A DNA stretch of 64,000 nucleotides, taken from Ephydatia muelleri. Its lineage: Eukaryota; Porifera; Demospongiae; Spongillida; Spongillidae. The position numbers were made by a program, and so were the translations under genes. How positions within the stretch are numbered: position 1 is the first letter of the stretch; each line of letters begins with the position of its first letter. The stretch covers positions 6,956,087 to 7,020,086 of the forward strand of contig JABACO010000006.1 in the NCBI GenBank assembly GCA_013339895.1, written 5' to 3'. Below, one piece after another: positions 1 to 13,500 of the stretch. The notes beneath the pieces are model-generated. The model did not search any database. It had not been told where the DNA came from and saw nothing but the letters and a program-made list of their open reading frames with translations.

Positions 1-817
1 TCCCACTTTAAACATAGTTGCATGTTTGAAATCAAATCCAAGATCTTAGGATTTACAATTTTGGAGGGAAGTCAAAGGGTTAAATAATAAATCAGTTTAT
101 AACAGAAATTTCACAAATACTGTATGAAGAAGGTTGATAATCACCACTTTTTTACCAGTGTGGATACAACATTGAACTTAGTGTTTTTGCAAAATAAAAA
201 TGTTGATTATAAATAACCCCTGAGAACCTCAAATGGTTTTATGTGCAACTGCCATTTTGAGTGGATTTAACAATAAGTGTGGCTAAGTGGGTTACATAAC
301 ATTCCAACCTCAGCAATCAAAACTATAATGTAAACTGTTTACACTAACATGTGGGATGGACATGGCTTGTGCATTTAATAATAGATGCGTACATTATCAA
401 GTGCATGCATTGCTGCCATGATTTCCTGGCTTGTTAAAGAGTAAGTCCGTCCTGTAGCTGTTGAGGGACTCACCAGTGTAAGTATATGGATCAATCTCCA
501 TTATGTCCTAGTGCCGTCAGTAAACATATGATTTTTGCAGGTAGTTGTGGGTGAAGAAAATTCACTTCTACAAGTCATGCTTCCTTATCTTTTAGATACG
601 GAAGCACGACTTGTAGAAGTGAATAGAGTTTTATGATGAAATTCACAATAAAAAAAGACTCTGTTTACCCTGGGACAAAATATATGTTTGTGGCAGCAGG
701 TACGTGACTAGAAACAAAACAGTACAAAATATGTGTGGGTGATAAAGTGTGTTATTGTACTGTATCTGTATCTGGCATTGGTGGTACTCCCATGACGATA
801 TGCACTTATCATTACAG
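1..817. other. Intron of gene A (5' part cut by window edge)
   Basis: AT-rich non-coding sequence ahead of the first visible ankyrin exon. The only structure I see is the hairpin at 560-624. The last 65 bases before the acceptor resemble the bases before the exon at 1478 (both end in TTATCATTACAG), so exon and flanking intron were duplicated together. The gene's 5' exons must lie upstream of the window. Confidence 0.55.
560..624. repeat. Short inverted repeat (hairpin)
   Basis: Two 25-base arms, ATTCACTTCTACAAGTC... and its complement ending GACTTGTAGAAGTGAAT, differ at one position and flank a 15-base loop. It could be the core of a tiny MITE. I see no clear target-site duplication. Confidence 0.6.
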
Positions 818-919
818 GGTGGACAGACTGCACTGATGATGGCTTATTACAGTGGGCACATAGAATGTGCGAAGATGCTAGTGGAAAAGGGTGCACAGGT
901 CAACATTCAGGGGCCCACA
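818..919 (+). CDS. Gene A ankyrin repeat exon (34 codons)
   Basis: Acceptor TTACAG and donor GTGAGT flank a phase-0 exon that encodes one ankyrin repeat: a GGQTALMMA start, a GHIECAKMLV middle and a GAQVN end. It is one codon longer than the 33-codon cassettes and belongs to a different subfamily, with TALM instead of TPLM and IEC instead of VTC. Confidence 0.8.
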
Positions 920-3900
920 GTGAGTTTAAGTGGTGTCATTATACACTGTGTACATGCAATGCAGCATGTAGCCAGAGTCCCCAGTTGTGAAAGATGACGT
1001 GTGTGAAGGAACCCTGTTTAGTGGATGGCTGCCATGTTCCAAGATCAGTACAAAGATGCCTACATCAGTAACAATCATGATAGAAATGTGGAACCATTGC
1101 ATACTACTTCCCCCATTGCAATACCAGATGGGTGCATGTAAACATGACCTTCACTGGCTGTGTTGGGACGTCGTGACAATGTCATTGCTAACTGCAATGT
1201 ATATACACTATGATGTATACAAAACCACTGTGCATGTATTGAGGATACCATAAGCACTCTCCAAAACTCCTGGAACTCCACCCAAGACCCTATTGTCATA
1301 GGGGATCACCCCACCCACACCCATCCCAGGTCCCTCTCCCCTAAATCCTGTATCCTTCACTGATGTGAGTGTTGAAATAGTGTAGTTGTGCACAGTAGTA
1401 CAACAATCGGTAGTGTGTTTCTGTACTGTATCTGGTGATGATGGTGCTCTCATGATGATATGCGCTTATCATTACAGTGGGGAGAGACCGCACTGATGAA
1501 GGCTTCAGAGAAAGGGCAGGTGGAGTGTGTGAAGGTGCTTTTGCATGGTGGTGTACAGGTCAATGTTCAGAACGAGGTGAGTGCAGTGTTACGTAATTAA
1601 ATTACAAGTAATGAAATTATACTTGGGGAGATGCACACAAGCTTTACAACCGATGCGCAAAAGGAGAAATTCAAACAACGTTTATTAGTTGATTTTGTTC
1701 CATCATTGAAAGTGAAATAGGTACCTCCAAATATTAAAATTGCAATTATTGAATGTGTGTACATGTAACTCCGTTTCCAACATCACAAATGCGTTCAACA
1801 GCTGCAGACCTCAACAGCTTCTGTCGAGTGACATTTTAAAACACTGATTCCCTCAAGTTAGGCTTCAAGAGACTGAATCTGCATTGTAGATAATCAATGT
1901 TGCCGGTGTGGCTTCTGTGGTAGAATGTCTTGTGTTTCGGTAGTTCAATAACAATCACAATGATCAAGAAGCTTTTCCCCTGATATAGTCCCCCAAACTC
2001 CACATACATGTAGATCCTCCTCCACGGAGTACCGTATCCCATGGGTGTAGAGGGGTTAATTTGTGGTCTCCATCATCTGGCACCCTCCACAGCGTTCGGC
2101 AGCACCCTCAATGTCCTTGTCAATGTGAGGACACCACACATGTACTTTTTCTGTGTCCTCACCTGTTTGCTGATGGGGAATGGGTAGCCTAGACAGTGTC
2201 CACATTAGCATGTTGGGTTGTTCTACGGTATGTGATATTGTAGGAATATCAATATCCTGAAAAATAGTGGTCAGTCACGAGCTCGCGTAAAATGAATGCC
2301 ATACAGGTATTGGTGGAAGTACTTCACTCCCCATGCCACCACCAGTTCTTCTATGTCTATTTGGGCATAGCTACGTTCCACTGTTGTTAATGTTCGGGAA
2401 GCACATGCCACTGGTCTCTCCACTCCATCAGGCATAATGTGGGATAGCACTGCCCCAAGCCCATATGGGCTTATATTACATGATAGGGTCAGTGGTAGTT
2501 CTGAGTTGAAATAAATCACCTGTATAATTTAGGGTGGCTGAATATGGCATTCATATTCATGTGATGTGATGCACCTCAAACTGTACTCTCTTCATGTATA
2601 TGTATGTCATGTGTGGTTTAACCTGTTGTTATGGGTTCATTAATGGTTTACTGGCTATCTAAAATATTAAATTCGACAACAGGTCAAAATGGTGATCTCC
2701 GTTTCAATTTCAGGTCTGAAATCAAAAGCCAATGGCAAATCCAGGTTTATTTTGCCGGGTGGTTGGGGGAGGCTAGGGGAGTATGAGGTGAGAGAGTGTG
2801 GGAGGAGTACCGTATCCCATCCAGCCAGCTAGGGGAGCGCTCTAACCTCCCCCTTTTGGGGTCTGGGGAGGAGCCCCAGAAGCTTTGCAAACGTAGCTAT
2901 TTTGATGTTGACAAAAGTAGCAAGGAATACAAAAAGACCTGTCTCACTAGACAAATTAATCTATGTGCTAAAAGTGAGGCTGCTATTGTTGTAGCTGTCA
3001 TAGTGTCATGTTGAATGGCTACATAGTAAATGAATTTCCTCCATGTTTCTCTCACTCAAAGTAGCATACGAAGCAAGCAGCAGGGCACAATAGACCAAAC
3101 ATACACCATTAAACATATGGAAAAGTCATCGAGCAGTCTAGTGCCCTTTTTGTGCACATCACGTTGCGCAGCGGAATAATTGGACTATTTACATATCGTG
3201 TCCTCCATTATAAGCCAGTGGTGTGTCCCCACCAGCTATACATGTATGACCCACCCACCTGGTGGGTCATATAGCTGGTGGGGACATAGTACATTGCCCT
3301 CATGGTCCTCTGCCTTACTTTGTGATGTTTGTGCAAATCATAGACAAGGTTATATAGTGGAACAGGAGGGCAGATACCCACCCCCACCCCCACCAGCTAT
3401 ATGACCCACCCATCTGGCTAGGCCCACCTTTGTTTATGCAGTGATTAATTAGAATACAGATATCAAAAGATATCAGTACTAATTTGCATTACATAACTGC
3501 ATTGCAAGGCTGAATATTTAGTGCAGGTAAATTAGTTGTTGATTTTAAGCCACTGCAAATGCTAATGCTTGACCGATGGGAGCACTCCCCCATACCCCCT
3601 AGCTGGATGGGAGACCTACTCCCTCACCCAACCCATGCAGTCCCCTTCATAACAGCTGCCTATTACCACTCCACTTCTATCTTTACAGGATGGATACACT
3701 CCACTGACGATGGCATCATATGGTGGGCACGTCACATGTGTGCAGCTGCTGTTGGATAGGGGTGCACAGATCAACCATCAGCACAAGGTGAGTGTAATTT
3801 GAGATCAGACCAATGTCTATTGCTGACACATCCCTTATATTGAGAGGGCATAGGGTATGTGATCATTGCACACATGGCCCTCTGTAACTAGCATCGGGGA

Positions 3901-4557
3901 GGGCTTGATATACATGTAGGAGAGCCCATGCATCTACACAAGCCATGACATGGGTGCTGTTTTACATACCAGAGAGGGGGGTGGGACAAAGTGGAGCTTG
4001 AGGGCAGATGCCCCTCCCCCCAACCAGCTATATGACCCACCCACCTGGCTTGGCCCACCTTTGTTTATGCTATGATTAATTACAATACACTTAGTTCTAC
4101 TCCTAATGCCCTTTTAGAATGGCTCTGTGCATAGATATCAATAGATATCAGCACGTCACTGTAATAATTTACATCGCGTAACTGCATTGCATGGCCGTAT
4201 ATTAAGTGAATCAACTCAATCACATACAACTACAATACGGTACATAAGAATATGTGAGTTCACTATCCTCCCCTTCATACAGACACTGGAGTAGTGTGTT
4301 GGCTTCTTGATCGTTCGTCCATACAGTACCTAGTGTTAATTGTTCGTTGTCCAAATGGTTCCTGCGTTTATGGGGGGGGGGCTGGCAATGATGATGTAAT
4401 GTTTCTGTGTTTTTCGGTACATATACTGATAAATAGAATATCTGAGTTCACTATCTTCCCCTTCATACAGACACTGGAGTAGTGTGTTGGCTTCTTGATC
4501 TTCCTTCCATACAGTACCTAGTGTTAATTGTTCGTTGTCCAAATGGTTCCTGCGTTG

Positions 4558-4589
<32 letters not shown>

Positions 4590-7500
4590 GCTGGCAATGG
4601 TGATGTAATGGTCACCGAGGTAGCTTGTCACCAGGTTCTGTGTTTTGGACAGCTGGCATGGGTACCTCAGGTATTATGGGTAGCTCTGGTCAGCAGAGTC
4701 ACCTTGCCTGTCCAACCTCCACTCTGGTTCAACTGCCATTGCTAACTGGTTCATCCTCTATTCCATTTCCAACATCTGTAGTAGTCATTTGGTCTGCATG
4801 TCTCTTCCACACTCCACCCCCATCTATTTCCACCTTGCATGACTTGCTGCCCAATTGTGGCTGTTTGCTACCGAGAATGACCAGACCTGTAATCTCTAAC
4901 CATAACTCCGTTTCCAACATCACAAATGCGTTCAACAGCTGCAGACCTTGACAGCTCCTATCAGATTTTTTATAATACTGATTCCCTCAAGTCTGTCATC
5001 AGAAGACTGAGTCTGCATTGTAGATCCTTCCCCATCATCAATGTTGCCAGTGTGGCTTCTGTGGTAGAATGTCTTTCGTTTCGGTAGTTCAATAAGAAGC
5101 TGGCCAGGCTGTGCTGCAGTGCTTGTTTTAATGTTTGAACAAAGCATTCCACAGTTTTGGGCCATCCTGATTGAACATATTTGAACACCTTTGACAGAAG
5201 TGTCCCTCCCTCTTTCTCTCTTTAGATGCCCTGCTGTAACTGGAAGTAAGTCCATTTGCTTCATGCTAAACACATTTACTTCTTCTGGGTTCTCACCTGT
5301 TTGCTGATATGGAATGGGTAGCCTAGACAGAGTGTCCACATTAGCATGTTGGGTCATTCTACGGTATGTGACATCACATACCACAGAACGACCCAATGTG
5401 CTAGTGTGGACAGGCTACCCATTCCATATCAGCAAACAGATCATGAGGCCAATCACATCATGACCCTCTCAAATTTAGTTCCTTTTGCTACCAGTTATTA
5501 ACCTACTAAATTTATATTTATCGCCTGATTATCAAGTCCCCAGGCCAATATACGTTTGTACTACGACCTTTTGTATCAATAATGGGGAGCGTTCCTGCCA
5601 ATAACTACCATAAAGTGTAATGAATGGTAATAATTTAAGAACCAGTGGATAGAGAGCAGCGTTTGCTGTTCACGTACATATCTGAAATCGGAGCGTTCGT
5701 TTCTAAACAACAAAGTTATGGTGGAACTAAGTTGACCTAAAATTAGTATATTAGCATCAGTCCTTATTCAAGGTTATTGGCCGTAATTGAACTTGCATCT
5801 CTGGTATTTCCAGAGATATTAATTGGAATGGAGCGCAAACACACGTCGTTTGTTTAGTTTCAAGTTGGCAGCGCTTGTTAAGGGCACGCCTTCTCCCGCA
5901 ATAATTTAATTCGCATGATTTACACAGCTACAGTAGACTAAAGTACATGTACCCAGATAGCTGTGTAAACCATGCGAATGAATATATTAATGCGGGAGAA
6001 GCCTTAACAAGCTCTGCCAACCATCATTGTGTGTTTACGCTCTATGCCAGTTAATATCTCTGGATCCAATCGCGTTGAATAAGGACCGACGCTACTTTTC
6101 GTGCGCTTTGGGAGGAGTACCGTATCCCATCCAGTCAGCTGCTCTACTGAGGTCTAGGGAGGAGCCCAGAAGCATTGCTAACGTAGCTATTTTAATGTTC
6201 ACAAAAGAATTGTCAGAAGCAAGGAATACAAAAAGACTGTCCGTCCCTCTTGACAAATTAATCTAAAAGTGAGGCTGTTCTTGTTGTAGCTGTCATAGTG
6301 TCATATTGAATGGCTACATAGTTAGTGAATTTCCTCCATGTTTCTCTTGCTCAAAGTAGCATACGAAGCAGCAGGGCACAAAAGACCAAACATCCACCAT
6401 TAAGACTTATGGAAAAGTCATTGAGCAGTCTAGTGCCCGTTTTGTGCACTATTACAATTATAATTGGACTATTTACATACAGTGTATGTCGTGTCCTCCA
6501 TTATAAGCCAGTGGTGTGTCCCCACCAGCTATATGACCCACCCACCTGGTGGGTCAGATAGCTGGTGGGGACATAGTATATGTGATCATTGCCCGCATGG
6601 TCCTCTGCCTTACTTTGTGATGTTTGTGCAAATCATAGACAAGGTTATATAGCGGAACTGGGGGGCAGATACCCACCCCCACCCCCACCAGCTACATGAC
6701 CCACCCACCTAGCTACATTTACATGTAGGTCCACCTTGGTTAATGTGGTAATTAATTAGAATACACTTTTTTCTGTCGCTCCCCCATCCCAATGCCCTAT
6801 TAGAATGGCTCTGTGCATGTAGATATCAGCAGGTTATTGTACTAATTTGCATTACATAACTGCATTGCAAGGCCGAATACAGTGTATTTAGAGCAGGTCA
6901 ATTAGTTGGTGATTTTAAGCCACTGCAAATGCTAATGCTTGACCGATGGGAGCACTCCCCCATACCCCCTAGCTGGATGGGAGGGGCACCTACTCCCTCA
7001 CCCACCCCATGCAGTCCCCTTCATAACAGCTGCCTATTACCACTCCACTTCTATCTTTACAGGATGGATGGACTCCACTGATGGAGGCATCATCTAGGGG
7101 GCATGTCACATGTGTGCAGCTGTTGGTGGATAGGGGTGCACAGATCAACCATCAGAACAAGGTGAGTGTAATTTGAAATCAGACCAATGTCTGTTGCTGA
7201 CACATCCCTGATGTGGAGAGGGCATGGTGTATGTGATCATTGCCCTCATGGCCCTCTGTAACTAGCATAGGGGAGGGCTGGATATACATGTAGGAGAGCC
7301 CATCTAAGCAAGCCATGACATGGGTGCTGTTTTACATACCGGAGAGGGGGGTGGGGCACAAAGTGGAGGATGAGGCACATGCCCCCCCCCCCCCCCCCCC
7401 CCCCCCCTCCAGCTATACATGTACATGTATGACCCACCCACCTGGCTGGGCCCATCTTTGTTTATGCGGTGATTAATTAGAATACACTTAGACTGCACCT

Positions 7501-10500
7501 TCCCCCTCCCCCCTCCAATGCCCTTTTAGAATGGCTCTGGGCTTAGATATCAGAAGTTTATTGTACTTATTTGCATTACCTAACTGCATTGCAAGGCCGA
7601 ATATTAAGTGCAGGTACATTTGCTGGTGTATTACATGTATGTTGTTCAAGGCCAGGAAATAGTTTGAATCCTGCTGAAGTGAACTGGGGCCCATTATCTG
7701 TTACCATTTGCAGCGGTATTCCCCACTGGGCAAAGATAAGACATGGCATTGACGCTGTTAGGATATGTTTTGGGGTTTAGGGTTTAGTGTTTAGGGCCTC
7801 GCCGAAGGCGCGAGGGACCAGGTCAATTTGCACCCGGAATCCGAATCCAGTGTCAAAAACCACCTGTCCAACACCAATTTTTTTAGCAATGTTTTGGCCG
7901 TCAACGACCACTGGACGAGGGCGCCTTCGGCGCCATATTAATACTCCTAGCATGCAGTTCATCCACTGTCCTGTCTGGTGGTTTCATCCATTGCCATAAC
8001 CTCCATTTCGAATAGGCATTCACAATGACCAAGAAGCTTTTCCGCTGAAATGGTCCCTCAAACTCCACATAGATCCTCCTCCACGGACCATCAGGAAATT
8101 TCCATAGGTGTAGAGGGGTTAATTTGGGGTCTTCCTTCATCATCTGTCACCCTCCACAGTGTTGGGCAGCACCCTCAATGTCCTTGTCAATGTGAGGATG
8201 CCACACCCATCTTACCCACACCCAAATGATTCCCATGGAGTTCCTCCCGTACCCTGTGTGGTGTACTTTTGGAATGACCACCCTAGTTCCCCACATTAGA
8301 CAACCTTGTTCTGTGGTTAGCTCATGGCGTTGTCAACAAACACCAAGCTTGATGTCTTCCACCATTTTGGGCCATCCTGATTGAACATGTGTGAACACCT
8401 TTGACAGTAGAGTGTCCCTCCCTGTTTCCCTCTTTAGATGCCCTGCTGTAAGCAGAAGCAAGTTGATTTGCTTCATGGAAAACACATGTACTTCTTCTGT
8501 GTCCTCACCTGTTTGCTGATGGGGAATGGGTAGCCTAGACAGTGTCCACATTAGCATGTTGGGTTGTTCTCCGGTATGTGATATTGTAGGAATATCCCAA
8601 AAGATGGTGGTCAGTCACAAGCTTGCGTAAAATGAATGCCATACAGGTATTGGTGGAAGTACTTCACTCCCCATGCCACTGCCAGATCGCATGATAGGGT
8701 CAGTGAAAATCACCTGTATAATTTAGGGTGGCTGAATATTGCATCCATACTCATGTGATGTGATGCACCTCAAACTGTACTCTCTTCATGTACATGTATG
8801 TGTCATGTGTGTTGGTATGGGTTCATCAATGGTTTACTGGCTATCTGAAATATTAAATTCCACAACAGGTCAAAATGGTGATCTCCATTTCAATTTTAGG
8901 TCTGAAATCAAAAGCCAGGGGCAAATTATTTTGCCGGGTGGTTGGGGTAGGCTAGGGGAGTATGAGGTGAGAGAATGTGGGGAGAGTACCATATCCCATC
9001 CAGCCAGCTAGGGGAGCACTCTAACCTCCCTCTTTTGGGGTCTGGGGAGGAGCCCAGAAGCATTGCTAACGTAGCTATTTTGATGTTGACAAAAGTATTG
9101 TCAGAAGCAAGGAATACAAAAAGACTGTCTCACTTGACAAATTAATCTACGTGCTAAAAGTGAAGCTGCTATTGTTGTAACTGTCATAGTGTCATGTTGA
9201 ATGGCTACATCGTAAGTGAATTTCCTCTCGCTCAAAGTAGCATACGAAGCAGCAGGGCACCAAAGACCAAACATCCACCATTAAGACATATGGAAAAGTC
9301 ATCGAGCAGTCTAGTGCCCGTTTTGTGCACGTCTTGTTGCGCAGCGGAATAATTGGACTATTTACATGTACATACCGTACTATTTATGCAGTGATTAATA
9401 AAAATACACTTAGTTCCAGATGCACTTTTCCCTTTTAGAATGGCTCTGTGTATAGATATCAGCAGGTTATAGTGCTAATTTGCATTACATAACTGCATTG
9501 CAAGGCTGAATATTTAGTGCAGGTAAATTAGTTGGTGATTTTAAGCCACTGCAAATGCTAATGCTTGACCGATGGGAGCACTCCCCCATACCCCCTAGCT
9601 GGATGGGAGGGGCACCTACTCCCTCCCCCACCCCATGCAGTCCCCTTCATAACAGCTGCCTATTACCACTCCACTTGTATCTTTACAGGAAGGAAAGACT
9701 CCACTGATGGAGGCATCATCACATGGGCATGTCACATGTGTGCAGCTGCTGGTGGATAGGGGTGCACAGATCAACCATCAGGACAAGGTGAGTGTAATTT
9801 GAGATCAGACCAAAGTCTGTTACTGACACATTCCGTATGTTGAGAGATGTGATCATTGATGGCCCTCTGGCTGTTATGTACAATGTACATGCATGTGCAA
9901 ATCATAGACAAGGTTATGTAAACTAGCAGAGGGAGGGCTGGATATGGGAGAGCCCATCTATTCGGTAAATAAATCGCTTAGTTCTGCATCTCTCCCCCCC
10001 CTCCAATGCCCTTTTAGAATGACTCTGTGCATAGATATCAGCAGGTTATTGTACTACATGTATGTAATTTGCATTACATAACTGCATTGCATGGCCGTAT
10101 AATTAGTGCAGGTACATTTGTTGGCTTTTCCATGTTTAATGTTTACTCGTACGTGTTTAAGTGGTGACTTGAGTGAAAAGGGCACTGTCTGTGGTGTCCG
10201 ACAAGCTTGATGCAAACATATCTTTCTAAGAATACTAGTGCACACGGTATACAGTGAATCAACTCAATCACATACAACTACAATACGATACATATACTGA
10301 TAAATGGAATATGTGAGTTCACAATCCTCCCCTTCATTCAGACACTGGTGTCTAAATAGTGTGTTGGCTTCTTGATCGTCCGTCCATACCTGGTGATAAT
10401 TGTCTGTTGTCCAAATGGTTCCTGCGTTGATGGGGGGCCAATGGTGATGTGGAGTTCACCGAGGTTAGCTTCCCAGACATATCACCAGGTTCTGTGTCAC

Positions 10501-13500
10501 TAGAGTCAGGTAATACCTCTGGGACTGGGTTATGACAGCTGGCATGGGTACCTCAGGTATTATGGGTAGCTCTGGTCAGCAGAGTCACCTTGCCTGTCCA
10601 ACCTCCACTCTGGTTCAACTGCCATGCTAACTGGTTCATCCTCAATTCCATTTCCAACACCTGTAGCTGTCATCTGGTCTGCTTGTCTCTTCCTCACTTC
10701 ACCCCCATTAATTCCACCTTGCATGACTTGCTGCCCAATTGTGGCTGTTTGCCACCGAGAATGACCAGACCTGTAATCTCTAACCATAACTCCGTTTCCA
10801 ACATCACAAATGCGTTCAACAGCTGCAGACCTCGACAGCTCCTGTCGAGTGACATTTTAGAACACTGATTTCCTCAAGTCTGGCTTCAAGAGGCTGAGTC
10901 TGCATTGTAGATAATCGATGTTGCCGGTGTGGCTTCTGTGGTAGAATATCTTGCATTTCGGTAGTTCAATAAGAAGCTGGCCAGGCTGTGCTGCAGTGTG
11001 TCCATGTCTTTTTAATACCCTTATTGCTTGTTTTAATGTTTGAATGAAGCATTCCACTAGACCATTTGTGGCTGGATGATATGGACTAAACTTGTGGTGC
11101 TTTACATGAATGTTATTCAAGGCCAGGAAATAGTTCGAATCCTGCTGAAGTGAACTGGGGCCCATTATCTGTTACCATTTGCAGCAGTATCCCCACCAGG
11201 CAAAGATAGCATGCAGTTCATCTACTGTCCCGTCTGTGGTGGTTTCATCCATTGCCACAACCTCCATTTCGAATAGGCATTCAAAATGACCAAGAAGCTT
11301 TTCCCCTGAAATGGTCCCTCAAACTCCACATACATGTACATGTAGATCCTCCTCCACGGAGTACCGTATCCCATGGGTGTAGAGGGGTTAATTTGTGGTC
11401 TCCATCATCTGGCACTGGGCAGCACCCTCAATGTCCTTGTCAATGTGAGGACACCACACATGTACTTCTTCTGTGTCCTCACCTGTTTGCTGATGGGGAA
11501 TGGGTAGCCTAGACAGTGTCCACATTAGCATGTTGGGTTGTTCTACGGTATGTGATATTGTAGGAATATCAATATCCTGAAAAATAGTGGTCAGTCATGA
11601 GCTCACGTAAAATGAATGCCATACAGGTATTGGTGGAAGTACTTCACTCCCCATGCCACCACCAGTTCTTCTGTGTCTATTTGGGCATAGCTACGTTCCA
11701 CTGTTGTTAATGTTCGGGAAGCACATGCCACTGGTCTCTCCACTCCATCAGGCATAATGTGGGATAGCACTGCCCCAAACCCATATGGGCTTATATCGCA
11801 TGATAGGGTCAGTGGTAGTTCTGAGTTGAAATGAATCACCTGTATAATTTAGGGTGGCTGAATATGGCATCCATATTCATGTGATGTGATGCACCTCAAA
11901 CTGTACTCTCTTCATGTATATGTATGTCAAGTGTGGTTTAACCTGTTGGTATGGGTTCATTAATGGTTTACTGGCTATCTTAAATATTAAATTCCACAAC
12001 AGGTCAAAATGGTGATCTCCGTTTCAATTTCAGGTCTGAAATCAAACGCCAAGGGCAAATCCAGGTTTATTTTGCCGGGTGGTTGGGGGAGGCTAGGGGA
12101 GTATGAGGTGGGAGGATGTGGGAGGAGTACCGTATCCCATCCAGCCAGCTAGGGGAGCGCTCTAACCTCCCCCTTTTGGGGTCTGGGGAGGAGCCCCAGA
12201 AGCTTTGCAAACGTAGCTATTTTGATGTTGACAAACGTATTGTCAGAAGCAAGGAATACAAAAAGACTGTCTCACTTGACAAATTAATCTATGTGCTAAA
12301 AGTGAGGCTGCTATTGTTGTAACTGTCATAGTGTCATGTTGAATGGCTACATAGTACATGTAAGTGACTTTCCTCCATATTTCACTTGCTCACAGTAGCA
12401 TACGAAGCAGATGGGGACAAAAGACCAATATATGACCCACCCACCTGGTGGGCATATAGCTGGTGGGGACATAGTATATGTGATCATTGCCCTCATAGTC
12501 CTCGGGCTTACTTTGTGATGTTTGTGCAAATCATAGACAAGGTGGAACAGGAGGGCAGATAACCACCCCCACCAGCTACAGTACATGTATATGACCCACC
12601 CATCTAGCTAGGTCCACCTTTGTTTATGTGGTAATTATAAATTACAATACACAAAGCACCCACAAATCGATCAATACCACATTTTGTTTAGTTGATGACT
12701 GTAAAACATAGCTGCATGTATTTAACTTTTGCATAGACCCTGTTGGTAATAACAGAGATAATATCTATATATAATCTCTGGTAATAATCACTGGTTTATG
12801 GCCGTCTATACACAATAACCACTGACAATATCGTGCTATACACGGCCAGGGCTGCGTACGCAAAATGTGCAACTTCCGCGTATAATCGGTTAACATACTG
12901 GAGAGGAGAGGGTGTGGCTTGGGGTGGAGCATGGGGGCAGATGCCCTCCCTTCCCCTCCCCACCAGGTATATGGCCCACCCACCTGGCTGGGCCCAACTT
13001 TGTTTATGCTATGCAGTGATTAATTAAAATACACTTAGTTCCTTTCCCTTTTAGAATGGCTCTGTGCATAGATATCAATAGATATCAGCAGGTGATTGTA
13101 CTAATTTGCATTACATAACTGCATTGCAAGGCCGAATATTTAGTGCAGGTAAATTAGTTGGTGATTTTAAGCCACTGCAAATGCTAATGCTTGACCGATG
13201 GGAGCACTCCCCCATACCCCCTAGCTGGATGGGAGGGGCACCTACTCCCTCACCCAACCCATGCAGTCCCCTTCATAACAGCTGCCTATTACCACTCCAC
13301 TTGTATCTTTACAGTATGGAAGGACTCCACTGATGAGGGCATCATGCGAGGGGCATGTCACATGTGTGCAGCTGCTGGTGGATAGGGGTGCACAGATCAA
13401 CCATCAGACCAAGGTGAGTGTAATTTGAGATCAGACCAATGTCTGTTGCTGACACATCCCTGATGTGGAGAGGGCATGTTGTATGTGATCATTGCCCTCA

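Noticed and set aside
3180..3420. The paired CCACCAGCTATATGACCC motifs as transposon termini
   Set aside because: They recur singly and in both orientations throughout the unit spacer without target duplications; they look like internal unit sequence.
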